From NCBI GenBank assembly GCA_022826485.1, contig JAJDUU010000047.1, forward strand, positions 45,070 to 109,069: DNA of 64,000 nucleotides, in the 5' to 3' direction. The translations under genes and the position numbers were made by a program. This DNA is from Chloroflexota bacterium. GTDB lineage: Bacteria > Chloroflexota > UBA11872. This document shows, in pieces, positions 21,916 to 31,464 of this stretch. Position 1 is the first letter of the stretch. Every line of letters starts with the position of its first letter. Below the pieces are notes generated by a model that had not been told where the DNA came from, did no database searches, and worked only from the letters and a program-made list of their open reading frames with translations.

Positions 21916-22023
21916 CTAGGGAAGCTCTGAATAAATCTGTAGGCCGCGCTTCAATCCCCCCATCCTCACCTTCCCCCCAAGGGGGAAGGGACCGGAAGGA
22001 GGCTTTATCAGAGCTTTCCTAGG
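21916..22023. repeat. About 108-bp element with terminal inverted repeats (CTAGGgAAGCTCTGAaTAAA), MITE-like or a bidirectional terminator
   Basis: Left end ctagggaagctctgaataaa, right end reverse complement ctaggaaagctctgataaa. Inner hairpin ccttccccccaagggggaagg. Lies between convergent genes. Confidence 0.7.
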
Positions 22024-23197
22024 GCTCTAGGTGCTGCCGGTCGGCGAATTCCGGGCCGGCGGCGCCGCCTTCCATCGCCGGCATCGATTCGCCTTGACGG
22101 ATCAGCTCGGCCGCGTAGGCCTGGATGAGCGGCACGTTGGGTTCGAGCACGTAGGCGCCGTTTTCGGCGATGACCGTGTGCGAGAGCCCGCGATCGAATC
22201 CCACGGCGCCCTGGACCACGCGCGACGAGTCGATGGAAAGGGCGAGTTTCAACATGCGGGGAACGAGCTCCAGCGGTACGTCGGTCTTGAAGGCGTCGCG
22301 GAGGCGCTCGAGGAAGTTCGGCCACTGCAGGATCGTGCGCGGAGTCAAGAGCTGGTCGCGAAGGGCGAGGAGAAGCTGTTGCTGTCGCTGATCGCGGGCA
22401 ATCGCCCCGTCCTGATGGCGCGAGCGCGCGTATCGCAGCGCCATGTCGCCGTCGAAGTGGTTGATCCCGGCGGGTATGTAGAGGGGTTCGAAGCCGGTAT
22501 CCATGGCGTTCGGATAGCTTTCGTCGTAGATCGTGGTGGTGACGTCGACCTCGACGCCACCGAAGAAGTCGATCAGCCGCCGAAAGCCGTAGAAGTCGAG
22601 CACCATCACATAGTCCACCTTGAGGCCCATGACTTCTCCAACGCGCCGTCGGAGCACGTCCGGTCCCTGATTCTGGTAGACGGAGTTGATGCGATAGGGC
22701 TCGGTGCGGCAATCGGCGATGCACAGGTCGCGCGGGATCGAGATCAGGGCGGCGGCGTTGTTGGCGGGATCGATTCGCGTGAGCACCATGGCGTCGGTGC
22801 GCCCGCTGGACTCGCCCGGCCGCTGGTCCAAGCCCAAGAGCAGCAGGGAGAACGGACGGTCGCCGGGCCAGTCCTCGATCAGGTCCAGCGGGCTGGGGAC
22901 TTCCGCCTGGGAGATCGTCGGCGGCTCGACGTCCGGGGTGACGGCAGGGACGGTGACCGGGGCTGCGACCGCGGTGACCGCCGGCGGCGTTTCCGGGGCG
23001 ACCGGCCGCGCTACGACGGTGGGGGTTGACTCGGGCGCCGGCGCGGCAGGCTCGGCGCTGTTGCTGCGCCAGACGAAGAGCCCAATGGCGCCCACGATGA
23101 CAAAGACTGCCAGCGAGGCGCCGAGGCTTATGATCTCGGCGCGGTGCAGACGCCTGGCGAGGCGCTCGGAACCTTCGGGCATCAGGCGGCTAGGCAT
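22019..23197 (-). CDS. LytR-CpsA-Psr (LCP) family protein
   Basis: Single N-terminal TM segment, SLLLLGLDQRPGESSGRTDAMVLTRIDPANNAAALISIPRDL, FGGVEVDV and ALRYARSRHQDG. Confidence 0.93.
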   Translation of the reverse strand: MPSRLMPEGSERLARRLHRAEIISLGASLAVFVIVGAIGLFVWRSNSAEPAAPAPESTPTVVARPVAPETPPAVTAVAAPVTVPAVTPDVEPPTISQAEVPSPLDLIEDWPGDRPFSLLLLGLDQRPGESSGRTDAMVLTRIDPANNAAALISIPRDLCIADCRTEPYRINSVYQNQGPDVLRRRVGEVMGLKVDYVMVLDFYGFRRLIDFFGGVEVDVTTTIYDESYPNAMDTGFEPLYIPAGINHFDGDMALRYARSRHQDGAIARDQRQQQLLLALRDQLLTPRTILQWPNFLERLRDAFKTDVPLELVPRMLKLALSIDSSRVVQGAVGFDRGLSHTVIAENGAYVLEPNVPLIQAYAAELIRQGESMPAMEGGAAGPEFADRQHLEP

Positions 23198-23338
23198 TAT
23201 GTCGAATTGTGGCGTCCACTATACGACAGGGAAGGGCGGCGGTGGGGGCGTTCGGCGTCAGGTTGTTGGAGCATGGGCTGTCTCGCGCGATAAATCGCCC
23301 TGCGACGCCATGACGTTACGCGCGGATCGCGCGAATCC

Positions 23339-24343
23339 ATGACAAGCACTCCCAGCAGCGCCGCGGGCCCCTTGCAGATGGCCGTCATCGGCTGTGGTGC
23401 AATGGGTCGCCGCCTGGTCGGGGCAGTGGCGCAACATCCCGACTGCCGCCTGCTGTGGTGCGTCGATCGTGATCTCGAGGCCGCCCGGCGGACCGCCGCC
23501 GACTCGGACGGGGCGCAGGCGGACGACGACATCGACTCCGTGCTTCACCGGACCCAGGTTCAAGCGGTGCTGATCGCGACGCGGCCCGACTCGCACGCCC
23601 GTCTGGTGGCGGCGGCGGCCCACGCCGGGAAGCACGTGTTCGTGGAGGCGCCCCTGGCGACGAAGCTGCCCGATGCGCTGCGCGCGCATGCGGCGGTGCG
23701 TGAGTCGGGCGTGGTGGCCGGCGTCAACTTCAAGCTGCGTGCGGCGGCGGGCGTCGAGTTGGTCGGCTCGGCGGTGCCGGGACCGCAGGCGATCACGGTG
23801 CACGCCACGGTCGATTCGCTGGCCAAACGGTGGGAGGGCGAGGCCGAGCACGGCGGCGTACTCGGCACGTTCGGCAGCCACGCGCTGGATATGGCCGTCC
23901 ATTTGGCCGGCTCGCGTCCGCTGCGGGTCTATGGGGCCGGCGGTCGCTTTGTGCGCCGCGCCGGGCTGCCGGACACGCTCACCGCGACCATCAAGTTTGC
24001 GAGCGGCGGCGTGGCGCAGGTGGTCGTGGGCGAGCTTGGCGCGCCGGAGAGCGGCGGCGCCTACCGGGGCGGCGTGAGTGATGGCGTGCGCCGTGCCGAG
24101 CTGTGGAACGACTTGACGCAGGCTCGGGTGTTCGAAGGCGAGCGGGTGGTGGCCGCGACGCCGAAGCGGGTTGTCGGGCAGAACGGCTCCGCTGAAATGC
24201 TCGACGCGTTCGTGGCCGCCGTGCGCGGCGGTGGTCGGCCCCTCGCCGACAGCGCCGCCGGCGTGCGCGCCGTGCAGCTGGCCGACGGGCTCTACGAGGC
24301 GATGCGCTTGGGCCGCGCGGTCGACCTGGAGCGGGTAGCCTAG
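23339..24343 (+). CDS. Gfo/Idh/MocA family oxidoreductase
   Basis: MAVIGCGAMGRRLVGAV NAD-binding start; GKHVFVEAPLATKL. Confidence 0.9.
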   Translation: MTSTPSSAAGPLQMAVIGCGAMGRRLVGAVAQHPDCRLLWCVDRDLEAARRTAADSDGAQADDDIDSVLHRTQVQAVLIATRPDSHARLVAAAAHAGKHVFVEAPLATKLPDALRAHAAVRESGVVAGVNFKLRAAAGVELVGSAVPGPQAITVHATVDSLAKRWEGEAEHGGVLGTFGSHALDMAVHLAGSRPLRVYGAGGRFVRRAGLPDTLTATIKFASGGVAQVVVGELGAPESGGAYRGGVSDGVRRAELWNDLTQARVFEGERVVAATPKRVVGQNGSAEMLDAFVAAVRGGGRPLADSAAGVRAVQLADGLYEAMRLGRAVDLERVA

Positions 24344-24368
24344 CGGGCGGCTACCCGACGGAGCGGCT

Positions 24369-25118
24369 ATGCAACCGATTCCACCTGTGCACGAGCTGTT
24401 CATGCACGTGTGGCGGCTCAAGCACGTCGGCTACACGGTCGTGCCAAACGCCGTCAGCCCCGAGCGCTTGGACCCGATTAGGGAGCGCTTCGACGCGCTG
24501 ATTGCCGACCATGAGAACGTGCCGTCGGCGGTGGTGGACGGCCCGTCGACGTCGGTGAAGGGCGTCGGGTCGATCGACCTGCACCGGTTCTTCGAGCTCG
24601 ATCCGTTGTTCGAGGACTTCATGGACCTGCCCACCGTGCTGCCGATCGTGCAGGCGGCGCGAAATCACGACGTGATGCTGCTGTCGAGCGCCATGGGCAA
24701 CTATCGGGCGCCCAATACGCCGGCCGCGACGCTCTGGCACCGCGACGGTGGGCCCTACATGCGTCTCACGATCTACCTGGACGACGTGACGGAGGAGATG
24801 GGTCCGACGGCGGTGGTCCCCGGCAGCCACAAGGATCCGAATCGTCCGCCCCCCTGGGCCAATCACGACAATCAGCCGCGGGCGCTGCCGGGCATGGCGC
24901 CGCTCGCCGCGCCGGCAGGCACGTGCCTAATCAACGACACGAACATCTGGCACACGGCCATGCCCAACCGCTCGTCACGTCCGCGCCGGCTGGTGTGGGT
25001 GGTCTACAAGTGGTCCACCCAGGTCTACGACGTGCGACCGGAGTGGTATCACTCGCCGGAGTTCATCGCGCGGCAGACCGATCCGGTGCGGCGGGCGTTG
25101 CTGGGGTGCACGGACTAG
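24369..25118 (+). CDS. Phytanoyl-CoA dioxygenase (PhyH) family protein
   Basis: LWHRDGGPYMRLTIYLDDVTEEMGPTAVVPGSHK and a distal His in NIWHTAMPN. Confidence 0.9.
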   Translation: MQPIPPVHELFMHVWRLKHVGYTVVPNAVSPERLDPIRERFDALIADHENVPSAVVDGPSTSVKGVGSIDLHRFFELDPLFEDFMDLPTVLPIVQAARNHDVMLLSSAMGNYRAPNTPAATLWHRDGGPYMRLTIYLDDVTEEMGPTAVVPGSHKDPNRPPPWANHDNQPRALPGMAPLAAPAGTCLINDTNIWHTAMPNRSSRPRRLVWVVYKWSTQVYDVRPEWYHSPEFIARQTDPVRRALLGCTD

Positions 25119-25192
25119 ATTTTTCCTGCCAAACCACCGCCAGGTATCGCGTCTAATGGAGAGAGGTCGCGCGAGGCAGAAAGGGCCGCGGT

Positions 25193-25585
25193 TCAGACTC
25201 GTGTCTCGGCCCAGCGAACCACCGTCTCTGCAATTCCTAGTGCGTTCGCGTACTCCGGCTCGGACACGGGTTCAGCGATGGCGGGATAGCGGGCAGTCGT
25301 GGCGTACGGGTTGAGCCGTTCGGCCTGACGAATTGCCTCGGGCACGGTCTCTCCATGGTCTTGCAGCAAGGTCAGCAATAGCCCCATGTCGTGCACGTAA
25401 GGGAAGTCGATCCGATGAGCAAGCAACACAGCCTTGACGGCTTTCTCGGCTGCCTGCTGCGCATCGAAGCATAGGTCTTCGAGGTAGACGCCTGGGCCGC
25501 GGTTCGCGGCCTTGGATAGATTGCTCCGCGCGCGGTTCAGCCACTCCCGTGGATCGTCGGGCGCGAATCGTTCATGCGGCTTCAT
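25193..25585 (-). CDS. HEPN domain protein (HepT-like toxin candidate)
   Basis: DLCFDAQQAAEKAVKAVLLAHRIDFPYVHDMGLLL. R-x6-H in RIDFPYVH. Overlaps the MNT gene. Confidence 0.88.
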   Translation of the reverse strand: MKPHERFAPDDPREWLNRARSNLSKAANRGPGVYLEDLCFDAQQAAEKAVKAVLLAHRIDFPYVHDMGLLLTLLQDHGETVPEAIRQAERLNPYATTARYPAIAEPVSEPEYANALGIAETVVRWAETRV

Positions 25586-25898
25586 AGACCACCGTTCCCT
25601 CGCTGAGGGCCGGCTTGATCACCAGTGCGTGGCTGTCCTTGTAGCGTTCGACATGCGCCGGAGAGACGACGATCGCATCGACGGCGACGCGTACCCCGCG
25701 CAACTCTCGGTAGATCCTCGCCGCAAGGTCTCGCGTGTCGACTTCATCCTTGATGACCAACAAATCGACATCGCTGTTGGGGCCCATGTCGCCCCGCGCA
25801 GCGGACCCGAAGAGAATGACCTTCTCCGGCTGGGCCACCCTGACAACACGCCGAACGATGTCGTCCAGCGTTTCGTGGTCGAGCGTCTGGTTGTGCAT
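25572..25898 (-). CDS. Nucleotidyltransferase (MNT) domain protein (MntA-like antitoxin candidate)
   Basis: ILFGSAARGDMGPNSDVDLLVI (GSx10DxD) and a third Asp in VAVDAIVVS. Start MHNQTLDHE. Confidence 0.88.
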   Translation of the reverse strand: MHNQTLDHETLDDIVRRVVRVAQPEKVILFGSAARGDMGPNSDVDLLVIKDEVDTRDLAARIYRELRGVRVAVDAIVVSPAHVERYKDSHALVIKPALSEGTVVYEAA

Positions 25899-26063
25899 GC
25901 GTGGCTCGCCAAAGACGGTTAACCAGAGCTGCCCCGCCATCATACGGGTGTAGGTGCGCGATGCGTGAAAGCCGGCTAGGGGCAACGCTCGTGATTGCCC
26001 TCGGGTGAATCCGGTCTCGAGCGGGTTGGCGGCGGTTGGCCCGATAGCAGGTCTCGGCGTAAG

Positions 26064-27080
26064 TCAGGCTTCGCGGTTCCACGGCGTGTCGATGCCCAGC
26101 GCGTCCGCGAGCGACTCGAGGTCGCGCCGATGCTCGTCGCCAACGGGGACGCCTGAAACCGCGTAGCGTCGCGCACGCTCGGCTTCCGGCGCTCCGGCGA
26201 ATTGGGCATTGGGAAATCCCGGCAGCGGCGCCAACTCCGCGATGCGTTCCGCCAGCGTGTCCATCTGCCGCCGGAACTCGACCGGATCCAGGAACAGGTC
26301 GATGCGGAACATCATGAACGCCGCGGCCTGGTGCGCCGAGGGGAAGCGCGGCGGCGGGGCGGCGCGCTCCTGCGGCACGCCGGCCAGGATGCCGCCCCAG
26401 GCTTGGGCGATGTTGCCCAGGCCGATGCAGCGGAAGATGGTGCCGGGGATCCAATCCTCGAGCTGCTTGCGGTGCGGCGACGAGCGCAGGTCGTAGACCG
26501 GCGAGAAATCCACGATCAGCGGGTCCGCGTCGCCGGCCGGAGCGCTGAAGCACATCGGCGAGCCGACGGCCGAGCTGTAGACCGGCATGCCCGGCTGCAT
26601 CTCAAGGCGCGCGCCGCCGGTGACGAAGCACAGCAGATCGTGCGGCAGCGTCATGCGGGCGTAGATGCCTGCGGCCCCGATGTGCCCGTGATTGCGTGTG
26701 ACCGCGACGGCGACGCCGGATTCGCGAGCCTTCTCAATGGCGCGTTCCGTGGCCAGGTGCGCCGCGAAATACCCCAGGCCGCTGTCGCCGTCCACGACCA
26801 GGCTCACCGGCGTCTCGCGTGTAACGCACGGGTTGGGCGCCGGGTTGAGCCGACCTCCGCGGATCTCGTCGGCGTAGGAGGCAAGCATCCGCGTCCCATG
26901 CGAGTGCACCCCGCGCAGGTCGTTGGCCGTCAGCAATTCGGCGAGTCGGGCAGCGTGAGCATCCGGCAGGCCTAGGGCCAGCCCGATTTCGTGCACGAAC
27001 CGTTGCAACCGCTCCGCCGGCACCGAAACGTAGCGCTCCGGCGGCAGGTTTAGCTTGTAGACGGGCGGGGTGTGGGTCAT
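26064..27080 (-). CDS. Ldh family oxidoreductase (malate/L-lactate/ureidoglycolate dehydrogenase type)
   Basis: GVHSHGTRMLASYADEIRGGRLNPAPNPCVTRETPVSLVVDGDSGLGYFAAHLA; NHGHIGAAGIYARM. Confidence 0.9.
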   Translation of the reverse strand: MTHTPPVYKLNLPPERYVSVPAERLQRFVHEIGLALGLPDAHAARLAELLTANDLRGVHSHGTRMLASYADEIRGGRLNPAPNPCVTRETPVSLVVDGDSGLGYFAAHLATERAIEKARESGVAVAVTRNHGHIGAAGIYARMTLPHDLLCFVTGGARLEMQPGMPVYSSAVGSPMCFSAPAGDADPLIVDFSPVYDLRSSPHRKQLEDWIPGTIFRCIGLGNIAQAWGGILAGVPQERAAPPPRFPSAHQAAAFMMFRIDLFLDPVEFRRQMDTLAERIAELAPLPGFPNAQFAGAPEAERARRYAVSGVPVGDEHRRDLESLADALGIDTPWNREA

Positions 27081-27212
27081 GGCTCCCTTGTCGGCCGTAC
27101 GTGCGGTAGTGACTAGTTTCTTATGAGTGAGGTTGTAGGCCCGCGGTGTGTCTCCGGGAGAGACACACCGCTTTTCCGACCGAGGATTGAATTGCCGGGC
27201 TCCCTCAACGCA

Positions 27213-29855
27213 TCAACTCTTTTCGCACACTGGCAGGCCAAGGTCGCTGCGATCACCGATCCGCCACTCGGCGATTTCGAGTGGGACACAGCCTGTCAAC
27301 TGGTTGCCGGCCAGCCAGAGGGACGCGCTGAGGCGACCAAGCGCCACTGGCACCTCGCCCGTCAAGGCATTGCCAGAAAGTCCCAGTGTCCCCAAATTGG
27401 TGAGTTGGCCGATCTCTGCCGGGATCGCTCCTGTCAATTGGTTGTTGTCGAGTCTGAGCAGGGAGAGGCTCGTCAGTTGGCCCAACTCCGGCGGGATCGG
27501 CCCTGTCAACTGATTGCTGGTGATTGTCAAGGACGTCAGGTTCGCCAGTTGGCCCAACTCCGGCGGAATCGGTCCGGTCATCTGGTTGTTGGTGAGATCC
27601 AAAGTGGTGAGTCTTGTCAGTTGGCCTAGTTCCGGCGGAATCGGCCCTGCCAACTGGTTGGCGTAGAGGATCAACTCGGTGAGGCTGCCCAGTTGGCCCA
27701 ACTCGGGGGGAATCGGCCCCGTCAGTTGGTTGTAATAGAGGATTAACCGGGTCAGGTTGCCCAGTTGGCCCAACGCTGGCGGAATCGGTCCCGTCAATTG
27801 GTTGCTGGCGAGGTCGAGCAGTGTCAGGTTCGCCAGCTGGCCCAGCTCTGACGGAATGGGTCCCGTCAGTTGGTTGCTGTTGAGACTCACAGCGGTCAAG
27901 TTGTCCAGCTGCGCCAACTCTGGCGGGATCGCTCCCGTCAATTGGTTGCCGACGAGGGTCAACGACCTCAGGTTCGATAGCTGGCCCAACTCCGGCGGGA
28001 TCGCTCCCGTCAACTGGGTGTAGTTGAGATCCAGAGCGGTGAGGTTGGTCAACTGGCCCAACTCCGGCGGGATACGACCCGTGAGTTCGTAGGACGAGAG
28101 CCCTAACATCTCCAAATTTGCCAGTTGGCCCAACTCTGGCGGGATATGGCCCGTGAGTCCATAGCCGGAGCTGGCGGAGAGGTCGAGGGTCCGTAACGCC
28201 GTCAGTCGCCCGAGCTCTGGCGGCAGGATCCCGATCTTGAGATTCGTGTCAGGACTTGCGTCTAGCGCCAACCCTGTCACCCGTGGTGGTGCGCCGTCCA
28301 CCGTGACGCCAACCCACTGTGTGATCGGCGTCCCAGACCCCCAGTTCACGAGCGTGCCGCCAAACATCGCGTCCCGAAGCTGGAGCAGCACCTCGCAATC
28401 GCGCACCAGTCCTGGATTCTCCGTCGGCGCGTCAACCGCGAACCCAGCGGCGCACGCCGCCTGGCTCGCCTGCCCGTCCTCGTGCCCCAACTGTGCTAGG
28501 ACCGGGCCGCCTACGGCTGCCAACACCAAGACCCGCGCATCGCTTCCGTCGGGCGCCACCGTCTGCACGACTGGACCGTGCTCGGTGCTGAGGATCGCGA
28601 TGCGCGAGCCGTCCGGTGACCAGGCCGCCGCGTTCCCGGGCAGGGGCGCCTCGCTCACCGGAGCGCCATCCACATTGACCACGCAGATCCCACCACCGCA
28701 CGAAAACAGGATCTTTGAGCCGTCCGGCGACCAGGCCACAGTCCCGATCGACGCGCGGGTCGGGACCGAGTCTCCGTAGCGGGGCTGCCAGCCCGTGATC
28801 GTCGTTACGCGTTGGGAGTCCGAACCGTCCGCCGCGACGGTGTAAAGCGCCACCTCGTCGTTGTCGGCCTTGGCAAACGCCAGCCGCTGCCCATCCGGGG
28901 ACCACGACGGCCCGCTCACCGTGCTCCTTAGTCGCCGTGGTGCCCCGCCCTCGATTTCAATCGTGTAGAGCCACATCGTGAATTCAGAGTCGTGTCGAAC
29001 ATATGCGATGCGCTTGCCGTCTGGTGACCACTGGGGCGGCAGATGCACGTTCACAGCTCCGTCCCTGACCCTTGCGATGTCCGAGCCGTCCGGCGCCATG
29101 GTGTAAAGGTGAAGAAAACGGGTGGAGTGGGAGTTGGAGACGCCGGCATAGCGATGGTCGTTTGACAGATAGGCGATGCGCGTGCCGTCAGGCGACCACG
29201 CCGGGTAGTTGTCGAACTGCGTGTTCGTGGTCAGCCGCTGTGGCTCCGAGCCGTCGATATTGGCGCGGACGAGCTCGTGGTCGTAGTTGAGCAACTCGGG
29301 ATTCGGTTCCACCGACGTAATGACAATGATCGGGTTGCCATCGGCATCGGTCTCGTGTCGAGTCGACGGTGTGTATGTGAATCCGGGGCGGGTGGGGTAG
29401 GCGCAGGTGGAATAGATGACCTGCGTCCCGTCCGGGGACACGTCGACAGCAGTCATCGGGCCCGACACTGAGAACTGCCGGAGAGCGGATCCATCCGGTG
29501 CCACCCACACGACGTCGCTGTCGCGGCTGAACACTATGCCTGAGCCGTCTCGGCTCCACCGGACGAAGGCAGTGCTTATCCCCAGCCCGCCGAAACAGGG
29601 CGTTCGAACACCCAAATGCCGGTCGATCTCATCTCGAATGATCCGGGGCGTGGGCGTGGGAGACGGCGGCGGTTCAGGGATTACTGTCGGCGGCGATGCG
29701 GGTGCAGGCGATGGAGTTGCCGCCATGGTGCGCGACTCGGCTATTGTGCTCGCCGCGTCAGGCGCGTCCGGCCCGCAGCCAGCCAGACTCACTACGAGGC
29801 CCAACGCAGCCAGAGGCGCGAAGGCAGCGCGCCACAGAGTGCGATGACCTCTCAC
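27213..29855 (-). CDS. Lipoprotein with N-terminal TolB/PD40 beta-propeller and C-terminal leucine-rich repeats
   Basis: Proposed GTG start giving MRGHRTLWRAAFAPLAALGLVVSLAGC lipobox. Repeated WSPDGTRIAYLS motifs, then repeated (P/A)IPPELGQLxNLTxLxLxxNQLTG. Confidence 0.9.
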   Translation of the reverse strand: MRGHRTLWRAAFAPLAALGLVVSLAGCGPDAPDAASTIAESRTMAATPSPAPASPPTVIPEPPPSPTPTPRIIRDEIDRHLGVRTPCFGGLGISTAFVRWSRDGSGIVFSRDSDVVWVAPDGSALRQFSVSGPMTAVDVSPDGTQVIYSTCAYPTRPGFTYTPSTRHETDADGNPIIVITSVEPNPELLNYDHELVRANIDGSEPQRLTTNTQFDNYPAWSPDGTRIAYLSNDHRYAGVSNSHSTRFLHLYTMAPDGSDIARVRDGAVNVHLPPQWSPDGKRIAYVRHDSEFTMWLYTIEIEGGAPRRLRSTVSGPSWSPDGQRLAFAKADNDEVALYTVAADGSDSQRVTTITGWQPRYGDSVPTRASIGTVAWSPDGSKILFSCGGGICVVNVDGAPVSEAPLPGNAAAWSPDGSRIAILSTEHGPVVQTVAPDGSDARVLVLAAVGGPVLAQLGHEDGQASQAACAAGFAVDAPTENPGLVRDCEVLLQLRDAMFGGTLVNWGSGTPITQWVGVTVDGAPPRVTGLALDASPDTNLKIGILPPELGRLTALRTLDLSASSGYGLTGHIPPELGQLANLEMLGLSSYELTGRIPPELGQLTNLTALDLNYTQLTGAIPPELGQLSNLRSLTLVGNQLTGAIPPELAQLDNLTAVSLNSNQLTGPIPSELGQLANLTLLDLASNQLTGPIPPALGQLGNLTRLILYYNQLTGPIPPELGQLGSLTELILYANQLAGPIPPELGQLTRLTTLDLTNNQMTGPIPPELGQLANLTSLTITSNQLTGPIPPELGQLTSLSLLRLDNNQLTGAIPAEIGQLTNLGTLGLSGNALTGEVPVALGRLSASLWLAGNQLTGCVPLEIAEWRIGDRSDLGLPVCEKS
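27290..28232 (-). repeat. About 13 tandem 72-bp (24 aa) LRR-encoding units
   Basis: Regular 24-aa period of IPPELGQL...NQLTG, also visible in DNA as recurrent 'ttggcccaactccggcggaatcggtcc'. Confidence 0.93.
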
Positions 29856-30165
29856 GGGTCCGCCTCCCGCGTTCTGCTGGCGTTGGCTGCCGGGTGCTCC
29901 AAGAGATACTACGCGCGGTTTGGTGGAATCGTTCCCTGTGCCGGGCGGCGAAGCGACCAAATTCGTCTAGCCGGTTCAGAACGGACTGAATCTCGGCGTA
30001 CGCCGGCGTTTCGGGAACGAGGCGGTGCGTTTGGGTGGTTCGCTTGTGACCGGTCCCACGCTGCGCGCAGCGTGGGTCACCGGGCGTGGATTCCCGCCTC
30101 CGCGGGAATGACGAGCTTAGAAAGCCCTCGTGCGAGGGTGAGGGCATCGGACGTGGCGAATGGCC

Positions 30166-31464
30166 CTATGTGCTGCCTGGCAGCGGCGCGTGCGCGGCGG
30201 CGAGGCGGGCGCGGACGATGGGGAGGACGACCAGGCTGAGGCCGAAGAAGACGGCCATCATGGCGAAGACGGCGCGGTAGCCGAACAGGTCGAGGGCGAT
30301 GCCGGCGGAGAGCGTGGCCAGGCCGTCGCCGCCGGCGGTGGCGACGTTTGAGAGGCCCATGTAGAGGCCGGGCGCGCGCTGGTCGGGAATCAGGTCGATG
30401 GCCACCGCCCAATCCGCGGCGGTGAAGAGGCCGACCCCGACGCCCAGCACCGCGGCGAAAATCACGACCTGCACGAAGGACTGTGAGGTCATGAGCACGG
30501 CGGCGGCGATAAGTCCCAGCGCCGCCGCCGTCGCCACCAGACGCAGCTTGCCGTAGCGGTCGGCCAGCCACCCGGCCGGAACGGTGGTGATGAGTGCGGT
30601 CAACAGCACCGCGGCCAGGACGATGGTGGTCTTGAACTCGGCGTCGCTCTCGGCCAGGCCGCCGTCGACCTGGTCGCCCTTGAGGAATAGCTGAATGAAG
30701 TTATCCATGGCCTGCAGGCCCATGAAGTAGAGCAGCCGCGAGAGCATGAGCCAGGCGAAGGCCGAGCGTTGGCTCAGCTCGCGCAGCCGCGTGCGGACTT
30801 CGCTGAGGACGCCGTCGAAGGGAACCGCCTCGGGCGGCCGCCGCTCGCGCACGGCGAACCACGCGGCGACGGAGAAGATCGCCAGGACGACCATGATGGT
30901 GAAGAGCGCTGGGGCGAAGAACGGGTTGGGGTCCTGGCCCTCCGCGGCCATGCTGAGCCACGCGCCGGCGACTCCCGCGCCGACGAGCGTGCCCATGAGA
31001 TTGGCCAGCCCGAAGAAGCCGGACGCACGCCCGCGCGACTCGCGCGGCACCTGGTCTGGAATCACGCCCTGATAGGGACCGTGGGCGATATTGGCGGCGA
31101 TCTGAAGCAGCACCATGGCTACGAATAGCCAGCCGTAGTTGGGCGCGTAGGCGACGAACAGCAGGCAGGGGATGGCCGCGGCGATGCCGGCGGCCATGAT
31201 CGGCCGCCGCCGGCCCCAGCGCAGGCGCACCCGGTCGCTGAAGGCGCCGGCCATGGGCTGCACCAGGATGGCCACGATGAGGCCCACCACCACGATGGCG
31301 CCGATGGCGGTGCCCTTGATCTCGTCGTCCACCAGCTCCGGCACGCGGGTCGGGAGCAGCTGGATGTTCATGCCGCCCCAGAGGAACGACAGGCCGAACC
31401 AGAACAGGCTGATGCGAACGAGGAAGAACGCGGAGCGGCGGGAGATCTCCGCGGCGCGGCTCAT
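30166..31464 (-). CDS. MFS transporter
   Basis: Multiple TM segments, VRLRWGRRRPIMAAGIAAAIPCL and GPYQGVIPDQVPRESRGRASG. Start MSRAAEISRR overlaps the upstream stop (ATGA). Confidence 0.9.
   Translation of the reverse strand: MSRAAEISRRSAFFLVRISLFWFGLSFLWGGMNIQLLPTRVPELVDDEIKGTAIGAIVVVGLIVAILVQPMAGAFSDRVRLRWGRRRPIMAAGIAAAIPCLLFVAYAPNYGWLFVAMVLLQIAANIAHGPYQGVIPDQVPRESRGRASGFFGLANLMGTLVGAGVAGAWLSMAAEGQDPNPFFAPALFTIMVVLAIFSVAAWFAVRERRPPEAVPFDGVLSEVRTRLRELSQRSAFAWLMLSRLLYFMGLQAMDNFIQLFLKGDQVDGGLAESDAEFKTTIVLAAVLLTALITTVPAGWLADRYGKLRLVATAAALGLIAAAVLMTSQSFVQVVIFAAVLGVGVGLFTAADWAVAIDLIPDQRAPGLYMGLSNVATAGGDGLATLSAGIALDLFGYRAVFAMMAVFFGLSLVVLPIVRARLAAAHAPLPGST

Noticed and set aside
27290-28232. Regular 72-bp repeats considered as a CRISPR array
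   Set aside because: Units are contiguous, in frame and encode LRRs; no spacers and no cas genes nearby.
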